The notes: generated from the letters alone by a model not told the origin. 64,000 nucleotides of DNA from Acidimicrobiia bacterium (GCA_035471805.1 DATIPS010000040.1:23785-87784), one strand, 5' to 3'; numbered from the stretch's first letter, positions 26,665 to 36,310 are shown. Numbers and translations are program-made.

Positions 26665-28329
26665 ATGTCCATTCTCGAACTGAGCGACCGGCTCGTCGAC
26701 GACATTGCCTCGCTCTCGCCGATCGCCGCCACCTTGATGGGCATCCCCGGATACGACCATCTTTGGCAGGACTTCAGCCCGGAGGGAGTTCAACGCGCCG
26801 CCGACATGCTGCGCACGTATGAGGCGGCGGCGCTCCGACTAGACGATTCGGGAGATGATTGGGAGAGACTCGCCAGGAGAGTCCTCCTCGACTTCGTCGG
26901 CCGGTCCCTTTCGGAGATAGAGAGCGGCGATCACTTGCGCGACGTGAACAACAGTGCTTCGCCGTTGCAGATGGTCGTCCAGGTGTTCGACATGATGGAT
27001 GCGCAGTCGGCGGAAGGGTGTTCGAACATCGTCCGGCGGCTGTCATCCATGGAGCAGGTCCTCGGTTCCTACCGGGATGCATTGGAAGAGGGTGTCGTAC
27101 GTAACCTTCTTGCAGCTCGCCGTCAGGTCGCGTCTGCCGTCGAGGAGTGCCGGTCGCATGCAGGGCACGGATCGTTCCTCGAGAACCTGGCGAGTCGCGT
27201 GACCGCCTGCGAGGAGGCCGACGTTGCATCCCTCTCCACGGCCGTCGAGGCCGCCCGTAAGGCCTTCGGCAGCCTGGCCGACTATCTGGAGCAGGAGTAT
27301 CTACCCGTTGCCCCCATCGAGGATGCGGTGGGCGAAGCGAGGTACGTACGGGCTGCACGGCATTTCCTCGGGGCCGACATCGACACTCTCGACACCTATG
27401 CCTGGGGATGGTCCGAGGTTCGGACACTCTGGGACCGCATGGAGAGGGTGGCCGGAGAGATCGCTCCCGGCCGATCCGTGGCGGATGTGCTCCGGCTGCT
27501 CAAAACGGATCCCGACAGGTGTGTGCCCGACGAAGGTGCTTTTCTCGACTTCATCCGGAATCGACAGGTGGATGCTGTTGAACGTTTGTCGGGAAGTCAC
27601 TTCGAGATACCGGACAAGATGCGTCATGTCGACGTGAAGCTCGCCCCGGCCGGCAGCGCCCTCGGCGCCTACTACATGCAGCCCTCGGAGGACTTCTCCA
27701 GGCCTGGCGCCGTGTTCTACGCATTGCCGGACCGGAGGCCGATATCGATCTACGACGAGGTCTCGACCGCATATCACGAGGGCTACCCGGGCCACCACCT
27801 TCAGATCGGTATCCAGGTTGGTCTTGCCGACAACCTCAGCCGGCTGCACCGGATGGTGGTCTGGTATCCGGGATACGGTGAAGGATGGGCGCTGTACGTC
27901 GAGGAACTCATGGATGAACTCGGGTTCTACGACAGGCCCGACTACGTGATGGGGCTGCTGGTCAATCAGATGCATCGGGCGTGCCGGGTGGTCATCGACA
28001 TCGGCTGTCATGTCGGATATGCGATTCCGGACGATGCCGGATTCCATCCGGGCGAGGTGTGGTCCTACGACCTGGCGGTCGAACTCCTCGAGCAGCGTGC
28101 ATTCCTCGACCCGTCGTATGCCCGTTCAGAAGTGACCAGGTATCTCGGGTGGCCCGGGCAGGCGATCTCCTACAAAGTGGGGGAGCGTGTCATCCGGGAG
28201 ATCAGGGCCGGCCTGGAGCAGCGGTACGGTGATAGCTTCGATGTGAAGAAGTTCCACTCCGACCTACTGGGTTGCGGCCCGTTGGGCCTCGACCACCTGC
28301 GCGAAGTGATGCTCGGAGAAAGCCGGTAG
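26665..28329 (+). CDS. DUF885 family protein (HExxH-like metallopeptidase)
   Basis: The 554-residue protein is mostly alpha-helical and carries YHEGYPGHHLQ (about residue 370), the diagnostic DUF885 motif, followed by GEGWALYVEELMDELGFYD. Known family members are thought to be zinc-dependent peptidases or carboxypeptidases. There is no signal peptide. ATG 26665 is preceded by a GGAAG site; upstream codons show no homology. It is tail-to-tail with the LysM/M23 gene with only 14 bases between the stops. Confidence 0.88.
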   Translation: MSILELSDRLVDDIASLSPIAATLMGIPGYDHLWQDFSPEGVQRAADMLRTYEAAALRLDDSGDDWERLARRVLLDFVGRSLSEIESGDHLRDVNNSASPLQMVVQVFDMMDAQSAEGCSNIVRRLSSMEQVLGSYRDALEEGVVRNLLAARRQVASAVEECRSHAGHGSFLENLASRVTACEEADVASLSTAVEAARKAFGSLADYLEQEYLPVAPIEDAVGEARYVRAARHFLGADIDTLDTYAWGWSEVRTLWDRMERVAGEIAPGRSVADVLRLLKTDPDRCVPDEGAFLDFIRNRQVDAVERLSGSHFEIPDKMRHVDVKLAPAGSALGAYYMQPSEDFSRPGAVFYALPDRRPISIYDEVSTAYHEGYPGHHLQIGIQVGLADNLSRLHRMVVWYPGYGEGWALYVEELMDELGFYDRPDYVMGLLVNQMHRACRVVIDIGCHVGYAIPDDAGFHPGEVWSYDLAVELLEQRAFLDPSYARSEVTRYLGWPGQAISYKVGERVIREIRAGLEQRYGDSFDVKKFHSDLLGCGPLGLDHLREVMLGESR

Positions 28330-28343
28330 ACGGCGACCGGCGG

Positions 28344-29291
28344 CTACTTACACACGTCCTCCAGGTAGGGGTACGGGTTCACTGCCGGACCGTCGTCCGG
28401 ATGGATCTCGAAATGAATGTGCGGCCGCGAACCAACCGCGTTGCCGGAGTCCCCGACCGTGCCGATTGCCGTTCCGGCGGCAACGTATCCGGAGGCCCCG
28501 AAACTGTCCATGTGGGAGCCGATGTAGGTCGCGCCGTCGTCGCCGTACAGATTGAACTGCATTCCTCCGATGGAGCCGATCTTGAACTCCACCCGTCCCG
28601 AGACGGGCGCCACTACCTCGGTACCGCCGGCGGCGAAGAGGTCGATCCCCTCGTGGAAGCGCCCTCCCGATCTCGGGAACCCGTAGTCGTTGAAGAAGGT
28701 GCCTCCCGGAACCGGACAGATGAAGCTGCCGCCCGGGACTACCAGGACCTGCCCGACTCTGATCAGGTCGGGGTTCGTCAGACTGTTGAGTTCCACCAGG
28801 GTGTCGACGGTCGTGCCGTAGGCGGCGGCGATCTTGCCGAGAGTCTCCCCGGAGGCGACGGTGTGCGATCCGGCTGATCCTGATCCCGGCGTGAAATCGA
28901 TCGTTTCGCCGGACAGGCTCAGTCGTGTGCCGATGTAGATCACGTTGGTGTTGGTTATCCCGTTGGCTCGCGCCAGCTCTTCGGTGGTCATTCCGTACTT
29001 GGCTGCAATGGTTGACAGGCTCTCACCCGATTTGACGGTATGAGTCGATGAGGAAGCCGCTCCTGCCGAGGTCGCTGCTCCCGGTATCAACAGCTGCTGG
29101 CCGACGTAGATACGGTCGGGGTTGGAAAGGTTGTTCTCTCGCGCCAGGGCGGTCGCGGTCGTGCCGTTCTTGTTGGCAATGCCGGACAGCGTGTCGCCGG
29201 GTTGTACGGTGTAGGTCGCCCCGGCCGCAAACACGAACAGGGCAACCGCCGTTGCAGCGATCGAGCGGCGTGTCGATGATGGCACGAGCAT
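28344..29291 (-). CDS. Secreted M23 endopeptidase with three LysM domains
   Basis: The 315-residue protein has an N-terminal signal/anchor (about residues 10-28), three LysM repeats (YTVQPGDTLSGIA, HTVKSGESLSTIA, HTVASGETLGKIA, each with a following xxIYVGQxLxxP-type end) and a C-terminal M23 domain with zinc-site motifs FHEGIDL and RPHIHFEIH. It should cleave peptidoglycan cross-links outside the membrane. I start at 29291, where GGAGGACGG immediately precedes the ATG. The gene lies downstream of rlmN on the same strand. Confidence 0.93.
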   Translation of the reverse strand: MLVPSSTRRSIAATAVALFVFAAGATYTVQPGDTLSGIANKNGTTATALARENNLSNPDRIYVGQQLLIPGAATSAGAASSSTHTVKSGESLSTIAAKYGMTTEELARANGITNTNVIYIGTRLSLSGETIDFTPGSGSAGSHTVASGETLGKIAAAYGTTVDTLVELNSLTNPDLIRVGQVLVVPGGSFICPVPGGTFFNDYGFPRSGGRFHEGIDLFAAGGTEVVAPVSGRVEFKIGSIGGMQFNLYGDDGATYIGSHMDSFGASGYVAAGTAIGTVGDSGNAVGSRPHIHFEIHPDDGPAVNPYPYLEDVCK

Positions 29292-29401
29292 CCGTCCTCC
29301 AAATGCTCCGCCCGTCGAATCCCGCAACTACTTCGTTGGTGGCCTTTTCAACCCCAGCGCGGGAGCCACGATCAAGAAATCGGAAATCCCATGCTACCGC
29401 T

Positions 29402-30454
29402 TTAGGAGTTCCGCAAACGGATTTCCGGCGGGGCGGCCTGGCCGACCCGGAGTTGCCCGCATGCGGCGTCGATATCGGCACCGCGGGTGTCCCTGACCGT
29501 CACATTGACATCTGATGCGCGGAGGTGGCCGACGAATGCCTGGATCCGGGATCGGCGCGACGGCTGATCCTGGCTGAGCGGCGTGGCGTTGAGGGGGATC
29601 ACATTGACATGAGCGCCGAGACGGCGAGCGATTCTGGACAACCTGGTGGCCTGCTCGACGGTGTCGTTCACGCCGTCGATCAGCGTCCACTCGATGGAGA
29701 CGCGCCGTCCCTTGCGTTCGAAGTAGTTGGCGGCGGCCGCCTCGACCTCGGCGAGGGGATACCTCTTGTTGATCGGGACCAGCGTGTTGCGGAGTTCATC
29801 ATCGGCGGCGTGCAGGCTGACTGCGAGGTTCACCGGCCACGGTTCTTCGGCGAGCCGGAGCATGCCGGGTACCAATCCGACCGTGGAGACCGTCAACCGG
29901 CGCGGCGACATATCCATGTCCTCCACGATCCGCCGGGTCGCCTCCCGGACTCGATCGTAGTTGGCGAGCGGTTCGCCCATTCCCATGAACACGATGTTGG
30001 TGAGCTGGTTGGGTCCCACCGGCAGGCCGACGTCTCGCAGATACGCTCGGGCGTACGCGACCTGGGCAACGATCTCGCCGGCCTGCAGATGCCGTTCGAA
30101 ACCGAACTGTCCGGTAGCGCAGAACGAACAGGCGAGGGCGCAACCCACCTGACTCGAGATACACAGGGTCGTGCGCTCCGGGTAACCCATCAGCACAGCC
30201 TCTATGGCCGCACCATCCGGGGCTCTGAACAGCCATTTGATGGTGGACCCGCCGTCCGCGTTCTGCTCGACCTCAACGTCGAACGGCCACAGACTCTCTT
30301 CGAGGGCCTCTCTCATCGAGGGCGGGAGGTCTGTCATGGAACTCGGAGCCAGGGCCGGCTTGCGGTACAGCCATTGGTACAGCTGCTTGGCGCGATATGG
30401 GTTCTCGTCGGGGAAGAGGCCGGCAAGCTCTGCGGGATGGGTCAGATAGGGCAC
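29402..30454 (-). CDS. rlmN: 23S rRNA (A2503-C2)-methyltransferase RlmN
   Basis: The 350-residue radical-SAM enzyme has PYRAKQLYQWLYRK, the cluster motif CALACSFC (Cx3Cx2C), TNIVFMGMGEPLANYD, STVGLVPGM, LAVSLHAADDELRNTLVPIN and a late DTRGADIDAACGQL that supplies the methyl-carrying Cys. It methylates A2503 of 23S rRNA and some tRNAs. The start is uncertain: GTG 30454 gives a normal N-terminus, GTG 30526 would add 24 residues without homology. Confidence 0.95.
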   Translation of the reverse strand: MPYLTHPAELAGLFPDENPYRAKQLYQWLYRKPALAPSSMTDLPPSMREALEESLWPFDVEVEQNADGGSTIKWLFRAPDGAAIEAVLMGYPERTTLCISSQVGCALACSFCATGQFGFERHLQAGEIVAQVAYARAYLRDVGLPVGPNQLTNIVFMGMGEPLANYDRVREATRRIVEDMDMSPRRLTVSTVGLVPGMLRLAEEPWPVNLAVSLHAADDELRNTLVPINKRYPLAEVEAAAANYFERKGRRVSIEWTLIDGVNDTVEQATRLSRIARRLGAHVNVIPLNATPLSQDQPSRRSRIQAFVGHLRASDVNVTVRDTRGADIDAACGQLRVGQAAPPEIRLRNS

Positions 30455-30600
30455 AGAGACAGGGTAACCGGTATCCGGCTGCCGGCCGGCCGGGCGATAG
30501 GGCCGTTCGCAACCGGCGATCGGCACCCGGTGACGGCCGGTGGCGGGACCCGGCGCACCTGCCGGCCCGGTCCCGGACTCGATCTCCTAGAATCGACGCC

Positions 30601-30972
30601 ATGAAACGGTTGGTTCGCCTCATGTCCTTCGCCGCAGCTGTTGCAGCCATCATCTGGGCCATGAGGGATCGGTTCATCTCTCTGGCTCTGCCTCGCGAAC
30701 CCGAACCGCCGGTGCTCCGCCATCCGGAGGACCATCCACGGGTTCCCCATAGACCGCACCAGGCTGCGCATGAGGATCTCGAGCCGCTGGTGAAGGACGA
30801 CCTGCAGGAGATCAAAGGCATCGGGCCGGTGTTTGCCGCCAAGTTGGCCGACCTGGGGATTACTTCGTTCGCCGACCTCGCCGCCGGTTCGATTGATGAG
30901 CTCGCATCCGGATTGGACACCACCGAGACGCGCATATCCGATTGGATGGCTCAGGCACGGCAGCGAATCTGA
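30601..30972 (+). CDS. Membrane-anchored helix-hairpin-helix protein
   Basis: The 123-residue protein has an N-terminal TM helix (about residues 7-21), a His/Pro-rich linker, and a C-terminal helix-hairpin-helix domain (LQEIKGIGPVFAAKLADLGITSFADLAAG). Such domains bind DNA or pair with other subunits in a sequence-independent way. The ATG at 30601 is 146 bases from the divergent rlmN start. A membrane-tethered HhH could attach nucleic acid or a protein complex to the membrane; function is unknown. Confidence 0.75.
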   Translation: MKRLVRLMSFAAAVAAIIWAMRDRFISLALPREPEPPVLRHPEDHPRVPHRPHQAAHEDLEPLVKDDLQEIKGIGPVFAAKLADLGITSFADLAAGSIDELASGLDTTETRISDWMAQARQRI

Positions 30973-30997
30973 GACTCCTCCAGGGAGCTCTCCGGAG

Positions 30998-32401
30998 CTA
31001 GACCCTCAGCCTCGATACGACTTCCGGCTCGCGGATCTTCCAGCGTCCGAGGCCCGCATAGAGCAGGAAGCTCAGCGTCATGGAGATCATTATCGGGGGA
31101 AGGCCGACGGACTCGGCGATCGAGGCTTCGCCGGGAATCCAGGACTCGAGCAAAGCAACCCAGCTCTCAGGGCCGACCGGCCGGATTACCGCAGCCGACG
31201 CGAACCCCGCCACGACGGCGATCAGCCCGTACAGATTCACACCCGAGTGGATGCCCTTCCTGCGATAGAGGTCGTCGGTTTCGTAGTGCCGGCGGCGCAC
31301 CACGTAGTAATCCGCAAGGAGAACCGACAGCAGCTGCGCGATGAGCACGACCACCAGATCGGTGATTTCCCTGATGATCCCGGTAGGAACCATCAGAGCG
31401 GCCAGCGTGCCGATTCCAACGAGCATGATTGCCTGAATCCGGCCGGCGAAACGGTCGTTGAGGGTTGAAAGGGCCGTCCCGCTGCTGAATGCAAGGAGAA
31501 ACGGCTGGTCCATCCCGGCAACGATGAACCAAGCCACTACGACTATCGCTCCGAAGGTGGATACCCCATCGAGGAGGAGGGACGTCGGGTCGTCGCTGGG
31601 GAGGCCGATAGACGCCGTCCGCATGCCTCCGATGAGCACGAGGATCAGCGCCGCGACGCTGAATCCGGTCCCGGCGCCCGAGGCGGCCGCCGGGGCGGCA
31701 ACGGCGAACCGGGCGGTGTCTGCCACCACGGGAAACCAGATGATGCCGAGCACCATGATTCCATCGACCCCCAACCAGAAGTTGCCGGCTTCGGGAGTGG
31801 CTTCGAGCAACGGCGCCAGATCCACCACGGAGAGATATCTCCAGGCAAGCACGACCGTCAATATCAGGGCGGCCCAGAAGGCGAAGCGATAGAGCCAGAT
31901 CTGAGTCACCCAGGCAAGGCCGGCGACGAGCAGGGCAATCGCGGCGAGAGCGAGTCCGGCGATCGCCACGTTTTCGTGGATTTCCCCGAGATCCAGGGCC
32001 TTCAAACCGCCGACGATGGCGGAGCCGCCGAACTCGAGTTCGAGGGCAATCCAGGCAACCAGGAACGTGACCTGCAGAATCATGGCCGCCCAGGAGCCGG
32101 CGACCCCCAGCGCCGGCCGTAGAAGTAGGCCCGTCGGCACCCCGTTTTCGGAAGCCAGCCACGCGACCAGGGACACCAGGGCGGCGGCGATGACGATACC
32201 GAGCGGCGCCGCCAGAATCAGTTGTGAGACGGTCAGGCCGAGGCCGGGATCGAATCCGAGCAACTCGATGCTCGCCATCAGCGCCGGCGCGCCGAAGGCC
32301 AGAGAGGCAACCAGCACCGCAAACTCGGATGAGCCGAATACCCGTTCGGACATTCCAATCGGATAGCTGGAGGAAATCGGCAACCATGCACGTTTTGCCA
32401 C
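30998..32401 (-). CDS. NCS1-family (cytosine/purine-type) permease
   Basis: The 467-residue protein has about twelve hydrophobic helices, an early FGAPALMASIELLGFDPGLG and a late LLADYYVVRRRHYETDDLYRR, both typical of nucleobase:cation symporter-1 proteins such as CodB. It probably imports a nucleobase, hydantoin or related cation-coupled solute. The start is uncertain: GTG 32401 and ATG 32353 are both in frame and neither has a strong ribosome site. The gene is tail-to-tail with the HhH gene. Confidence 0.85.
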   Translation of the reverse strand: MAKRAWLPISSSYPIGMSERVFGSSEFAVLVASLAFGAPALMASIELLGFDPGLGLTVSQLILAAPLGIVIAAALVSLVAWLASENGVPTGLLLRPALGVAGSWAAMILQVTFLVAWIALELEFGGSAIVGGLKALDLGEIHENVAIAGLALAAIALLVAGLAWVTQIWLYRFAFWAALILTVVLAWRYLSVVDLAPLLEATPEAGNFWLGVDGIMVLGIIWFPVVADTARFAVAAPAAASGAGTGFSVAALILVLIGGMRTASIGLPSDDPTSLLLDGVSTFGAIVVVAWFIVAGMDQPFLLAFSSGTALSTLNDRFAGRIQAIMLVGIGTLAALMVPTGIIREITDLVVVLIAQLLSVLLADYYVVRRRHYETDDLYRRKGIHSGVNLYGLIAVVAGFASAAVIRPVGPESWVALLESWIPGEASIAESVGLPPIMISMTLSFLLYAGLGRWKIREPEVVSRLRV

Positions 32402-32572
32402 GGCGGAAGTCTAGAGGCGAAGCGATCCCGCGTGGCAGGTAGGAGGACCTGCTGGGTCAGGGTCGTGGGTTCCGGGTTCTATCCCAACCGTTCCCGGCGC
32501 TTGGATCATCGGCGGCGAGATCCGGGTGCCGACTGCGGACGGCCAATGGATCACGGCCCGGGGATTGCGGAC

Positions 32573-33343
32573 CTAGAGGGCGCCGTACTTCGCCTGCAGG
32601 CGGGCCAGGCCGTTGGTGTCGAACGCCATTGTGAGCGAGACCCTGATAACACCTGCTTCGGTTCCGCCGAGAGCCTCCATCGCAGCCCTCGAGAGGTCGA
32701 TGCAACGGGTGCTGTGTCGTGTCTTGAGGTCCGGCATGTAGGGGCCGCGATCGTTGATGCGCACCTGAACCGATGCGCCGGTGTCGAGGCGAGTCACGGT
32801 GACGATCGTGTTGAAGTCGACGAAGTGCGTGGCGGCGGTCATCGAGTTCGGATCGAATATCTCACCGTTCGAAGTCGTTCGTCCGGCGAAAGCATCGCCG
32901 TAGTAGGAAGCCTTGCAAGGACCGACGCCGCCCAGTGACAGTACCTCACCGTCTTCGGTGATCGTCGTGGTGGTGGTCGCCGGCGGAGAAGTCGTGGTGG
33001 TCGTAGGGGGGACCGTCGTCGTTGTTGTCGGGGGGACGGTGGTAGTCGTCGTCGGAATGCTCTGCGGCGGTACCAGGCGAGCGTACAACTCGAGCTCCGC
33101 CGCCTCCGAGAACTCGGCGACCCCGGGTTCCGAGCCGACGAGTTGCAGCTCGGAGAAGGCCTGGGCGGCGACGAGTCCGGCTGCTCCTCCGCGCACGTCA
33201 GAAACCCCCGCCACGCCGTCCGACGTTGCAGCCTGAACGGCTGGGTTGTCGGTGGTGTCGGGGGAGAAAGCTGCAAACCCGGCTACTGCCAGGAGGGCTA
33301 CGCCGGCCCATGCAACTAACGCGATCAAACGAACGAGTCGCAT
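32573..33343 (-). CDS. RlpA-like septal-ring/double-psi beta-barrel protein
   Basis: The 256-residue protein has an N-terminal TM/signal segment, a long Thr/Pro linker of TTTTTVPP repeats (about residues 100-130) and a C-terminal DPBB domain: KASYYGDAFAGRTTSNGE, MTAATHFV and VRINDRGPYM with the conserved Asp-Arg-Gly-Pro. RlpA-type proteins are lytic transglycosylases acting on naked glycan strands at division or spore sites. ATG 33343 gives a normal signal sequence; GTG 33355 is an alternative. The following 170 bases to the NCS1 start contain no gene I can support. Confidence 0.88.
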   Translation of the reverse strand: MRLVRLIALVAWAGVALLAVAGFAAFSPDTTDNPAVQAATSDGVAGVSDVRGGAAGLVAAQAFSELQLVGSEPGVAEFSEAAELELYARLVPPQSIPTTTTTVPPTTTTTVPPTTTTTSPPATTTTTITEDGEVLSLGGVGPCKASYYGDAFAGRTTSNGEIFDPNSMTAATHFVDFNTIVTVTRLDTGASVQVRINDRGPYMPDLKTRHSTRCIDLSRAAMEALGGTEAGVIRVSLTMAFDTNGLARLQAKYGAL

Positions 33344-33477
33344 CCGAATATCCACTCCGCCTTCTGTGTCCCGCGAGTCAGCATGCTCGTGATAATGGGA
33401 ACAAGCGCAGGCTAGGTCCGGCGTCAAATGAGCGCAAGCTCGATCATGGAAGATAATGGGGAAGGTTCAGGCGCGGA

Positions 33478-34125
33478 TCATCCGAAAAACGGGGTGTCGG
33501 GGTGGCGCAAGAGTCCGGCCAGGTGGCCGACGTCGTTGTAGCCGAGCAGCCGGACCTCAGGCAGTGAAATGGTGCTGATGCCGGTGTTGGCCATGGCACC
33601 CATCGGACCCGTGTAGACGTGCGTGTCGTGCGGTAGCCCGGTTGCCCATCGAAGGATCTGGGCGATCGGGCCTCCGTGTGTGAACACTGCGATCATGCGG
33701 TCCCCGGTGTCCGCCAGGCTCTGCACGGCGGCAACGGCTCTCCGTCCGACGTCTGCCCACGATTCGCCCCCGGGCCTCGACACGTCCTCACCGGCTCCGT
33801 AGCGTTTCCAAAGGTCGGGCCATCTCGCCTCGACTTCGGTAGGCATGCGACCCTCCCACTCACCGTTGGCGATCTCCCTGAGCCCGGGCTCCGGCTCGAT
33901 ATCCAGCTGCAGCAGGCCGGCCAGCGGTGCTGCCGTCTGCATCGTCCGTGGAAGATCGCTCGAGATGATTCGGGTTATCGGGAGTGTGGACAGGCGCGCG
34001 CCGACGGCGGCAGCCTGGCGGTGGCCGAGGTCGGAGAGAGGCGCGTTGGTCTGGCCTATGAGCCGGCCCTCACGGTTGCCTTCCGCCTCGCCGTGCCTTA
34101 TGAGAAGAGCAAACGTGGTGCTCAC
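33478..34125 (-). CDS. Histidine phosphatase family protein (phosphoglycerate mutase-like)
   Basis: The 215-residue protein has the catalytic LIRHGEAEGN (His in RHGE), ISSDLPRTMQTA, EWEGRMPTEVEARWP and a late VFTHGGPIAQILRW with the second catalytic His. It belongs to the CobC/GpmB-like branch-1 histidine phosphatases; the substrate is unknown. Its GTG start overlaps the ggt stop (GTGA), so both are translated together. Confidence 0.9.
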   Translation of the reverse strand: MSTTFALLIRHGEAEGNREGRLIGQTNAPLSDLGHRQAAAVGARLSTLPITRIISSDLPRTMQTAAPLAGLLQLDIEPEPGLREIANGEWEGRMPTEVEARWPDLWKRYGAGEDVSRPGGESWADVGRRAVAAVQSLADTGDRMIAVFTHGGPIAQILRWATGLPHDTHVYTGPMGAMANTGISTISLPEVRLLGYNDVGHLAGLLRHPDTPFFG

Positions 34126-35690
34126 CGGACACCCACCGATGCTGTGTCGACCCGGGGATCCGGCGCTCCGGTTCGCAGGCCGTCGGAGTCAACGGCGATA
34201 ACAGAAACCGGTCCCCAACCGCCCTCCATGTCGCTCGCAACCTCGACATCGTGTCCGCGCCGCACCAGATCCTCGCAAACCGATTCTGCCATCCGAGCTT
34301 CCACTCTTATCTTTGAACTCCCGGACAGTTGTGCGGTCGTCCAGCGAGGCCGGGCTTGCGCCGCTCCCGGCGCGTCGCCTGCATGGAACAGATGGGCCGC
34401 CACCTGGGCGAGCAGCTGCGGCTGCAGGTGGCCGCCGCGCGTTCCGAGAATCAGATCGAGTGCTCCGTCCTTCGTCCACATCGACGGGGACAGAGTGTGG
34501 AGCGGCCGCTTGCCCGGCCGTAGTTCGTTCGGGTGCCCGGGCTCGACATTGAATCCTGCCCCTCGATTGTGCAGGAAGAAACCTTGATCGCCGGCGGCGA
34601 TGCCGTTGCCGATTCCCATGAAGTTCGATTGGATCAGTGAGACACCCAGACCGTTCCGGTCGAGTACGCACAGGTAGGTGGTCCCGCCCGGGGGCATCGT
34701 TTCCGTGGGCCACGATACGGCGCGGTCGGTGATCAGCCGGCTCCTCGCTCTCAGTCTGTCGGAGGAAACGAGAGCCGGAGGGAGTAGAGGAGCGAAGTCG
34801 GGATCGGCGACCAGATCGTCCCGCTCCCAGGCAATCGACCTGTATGCCTCTATGAGAGCATGAAAGTAGCCGGGCTCGAGCGGGTCACGCGGCGGATCGA
34901 GGTGCTCGAAGATCCACGCACCGGCGAGTGTCAGATATCCCTGCGAGTTGGGAGGGATGGTCCAGGCAGTGCGACCGAACACCTCCAGAGCCAGAGGTTC
35001 GACCCAGTCGGCTTGACTGGTCTCGAGATCGTGCGCAGTTATCAGAGAGCCCGTTGCGGCGGTGATCGCCCTGCCGGGTGAGCCCGAATAGAAGGCACTG
35101 CGCCCGCCGTTCGCAATGCTCGTCAGAGTCCTGCCCAGGTCCCGGCGCCGGATGCGCCGGCCGCGTTCGGGCTCGCCGCCCTCGTAGAGCGACCTGGCGG
35201 AGGGCTGCTCTCGAAAGGAGGTTTCCTTGCGCCGCAGGGCGGAGGCCAGTTCTGTCGAAGCCGGGAACCCGTTCTCAGCAAGCGAGATGGCAGGGGCGAG
35301 CACTGCCGCAAGAGGCATCGAGCCGAACCGTCCGGACAGGGACTCCCAACCGTCGACGCAGCCCGGGATCGTGGCGGTGAGTGGATGGTCCCACGGGATC
35401 TCCGTGCCTCCGTCCCGCCTGATGATGTCGGGATCCGCGCCGGATCCGGCCCTCCCCGACGCGTTCAGGGCCAGCGGCCCTGCAGACCCGGGCTCAAGGA
35501 TGAGGGCGAAGAGGTCTCCGCCGATCCCACAGGTGTGCGGCTCACAGACACCGAGCACCGCATTGGCTGCGATGGCGGCGTCGACGGCGTTGCCTCCCGC
35601 CGAGAGGATTTCCATGGCCGCCTGAGTGCCCAGGCCGTGGGCCGTGACGACCACATCACCGAATGTCTGTGCTTCGGTCGCGCGATGCAT
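34122..35690 (-). CDS. ggt: Gamma-glutamyltransferase family protein, no signal peptide
   Basis: The 522-residue protein has the N-terminal GGNAVDAAIAANAVLGVCEP and GIGGDLFAL, and the autoprocessing site GGTTYLCVLD with nucleophile Thr337, followed by PGKRPLHTLSPSM and a late GWGPVSVIAVD. Classical GGTs are secreted, whereas this one starts directly at the enzyme domain and should be cytoplasmic, like the acylase-type or 2-hydroxy-acid-linked branch. It sits two bases from a conserved unknown gene upstream and overlaps the phosphatase downstream. Confidence 0.9.
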   Translation of the reverse strand: MHRATEAQTFGDVVVTAHGLGTQAAMEILSAGGNAVDAAIAANAVLGVCEPHTCGIGGDLFALILEPGSAGPLALNASGRAGSGADPDIIRRDGGTEIPWDHPLTATIPGCVDGWESLSGRFGSMPLAAVLAPAISLAENGFPASTELASALRRKETSFREQPSARSLYEGGEPERGRRIRRRDLGRTLTSIANGGRSAFYSGSPGRAITAATGSLITAHDLETSQADWVEPLALEVFGRTAWTIPPNSQGYLTLAGAWIFEHLDPPRDPLEPGYFHALIEAYRSIAWERDDLVADPDFAPLLPPALVSSDRLRARSRLITDRAVSWPTETMPPGGTTYLCVLDRNGLGVSLIQSNFMGIGNGIAAGDQGFFLHNRGAGFNVEPGHPNELRPGKRPLHTLSPSMWTKDGALDLILGTRGGHLQPQLLAQVAAHLFHAGDAPGAAQARPRWTTAQLSGSSKIRVEARMAESVCEDLVRRGHDVEVASDMEGGWGPVSVIAVDSDGLRTGAPDPRVDTASVGVR

Positions 35691-35692
35691 TC

Positions 35693-36310
35693 CTAGCGGC
35701 GGAAGCTGGGCACGATACGGTTGACGGCATCCAGCACGGCGCGTACGGCGGCCTGCGCCTCATTGGCTCCGACCAGCGCCGACCCGACCAGGACACGTTC
35801 CTCGCCGCCCGACACGATGACGATCTGCGCTACGGCGACCTGTCTTGTACCGATGGTCGGGGTCTCGAGCGCCGCCAGTGCCACCGCAGCGTCGTCTCCG
35901 ATGGCATGTTCCAGGGCCGCCACGGTGGCCTCACCGACGGAGCGAAGGCGCGTCGTTGCGGCGCTGGGGCCGCTGGCAACACCGGTAATCATCTCGTTTC
36001 GCCAGGCCAGAGTCACAGTCACGGTGAGTTTGGATCCGACGGGTTCCTCGAGGATGTCGACGATGGCAGGGCGATCGCCCCGGCCGATTTCCTCGTTCTC
36101 GATCTGCACGACGGAGATCACCCGGCGGTCGACTGTGAGCCCGAACCGGGCCATGGCCAGGGACTGCACGTCGCGCACGACCTGCTTTGGGGTCTTGCCG
36201 GGTGAGCCCAAGATGTGGATCTCGCTGATGGTGCCGTTCTCGCCGACGACCCTGGCGGCGTCGACCGTAGGCAGGCGACAGAGGGTTTCTTCGAGTTCCT
36301 GGTAGCGCAT
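35693..36310 (-). CDS. Conserved actinobacterial protein of unknown function
   Basis: The 205-residue protein has an N-terminal half with REGENG-like variant region and the memorable stretch SEIHILGSPGKTPKQVVRDV, then FGLTVDRRVISVVQI, and a C-terminal half of two alternating beta/alpha units (TVTLAWRNEMITGVA; EATVAALEHAIG). I do not recognise a named domain. It is probably the first gene of an operon with ggt and the phosphatase, and is divergent from the leader of the HD-domain genes. ATG 36310 is preferred over the adjacent GTG. Confidence 0.7.
   Translation of the reverse strand: MRYQELEETLCRLPTVDAARVVGENGTISEIHILGSPGKTPKQVVRDVQSLAMARFGLTVDRRVISVVQIENEEIGRGDRPAIVDILEEPVGSKLTVTVTLAWRNEMITGVASGPSAATTRLRSVGEATVAALEHAIGDDAAVALAALETPTIGTRQVAVAQIVIVSGGEERVLVGSALVGANEAQAAVRAVLDAVNRIVPSFRR

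Noticed and set aside
29292..29401. A c-di-AMP (ydaO) riboswitch before the LysM/M23 gene
   Set aside because: Such genes often have one in actinobacteria, and a GGGGTTGAA-like stretch is present, but the other conserved blocks are missing and the gap is too short.
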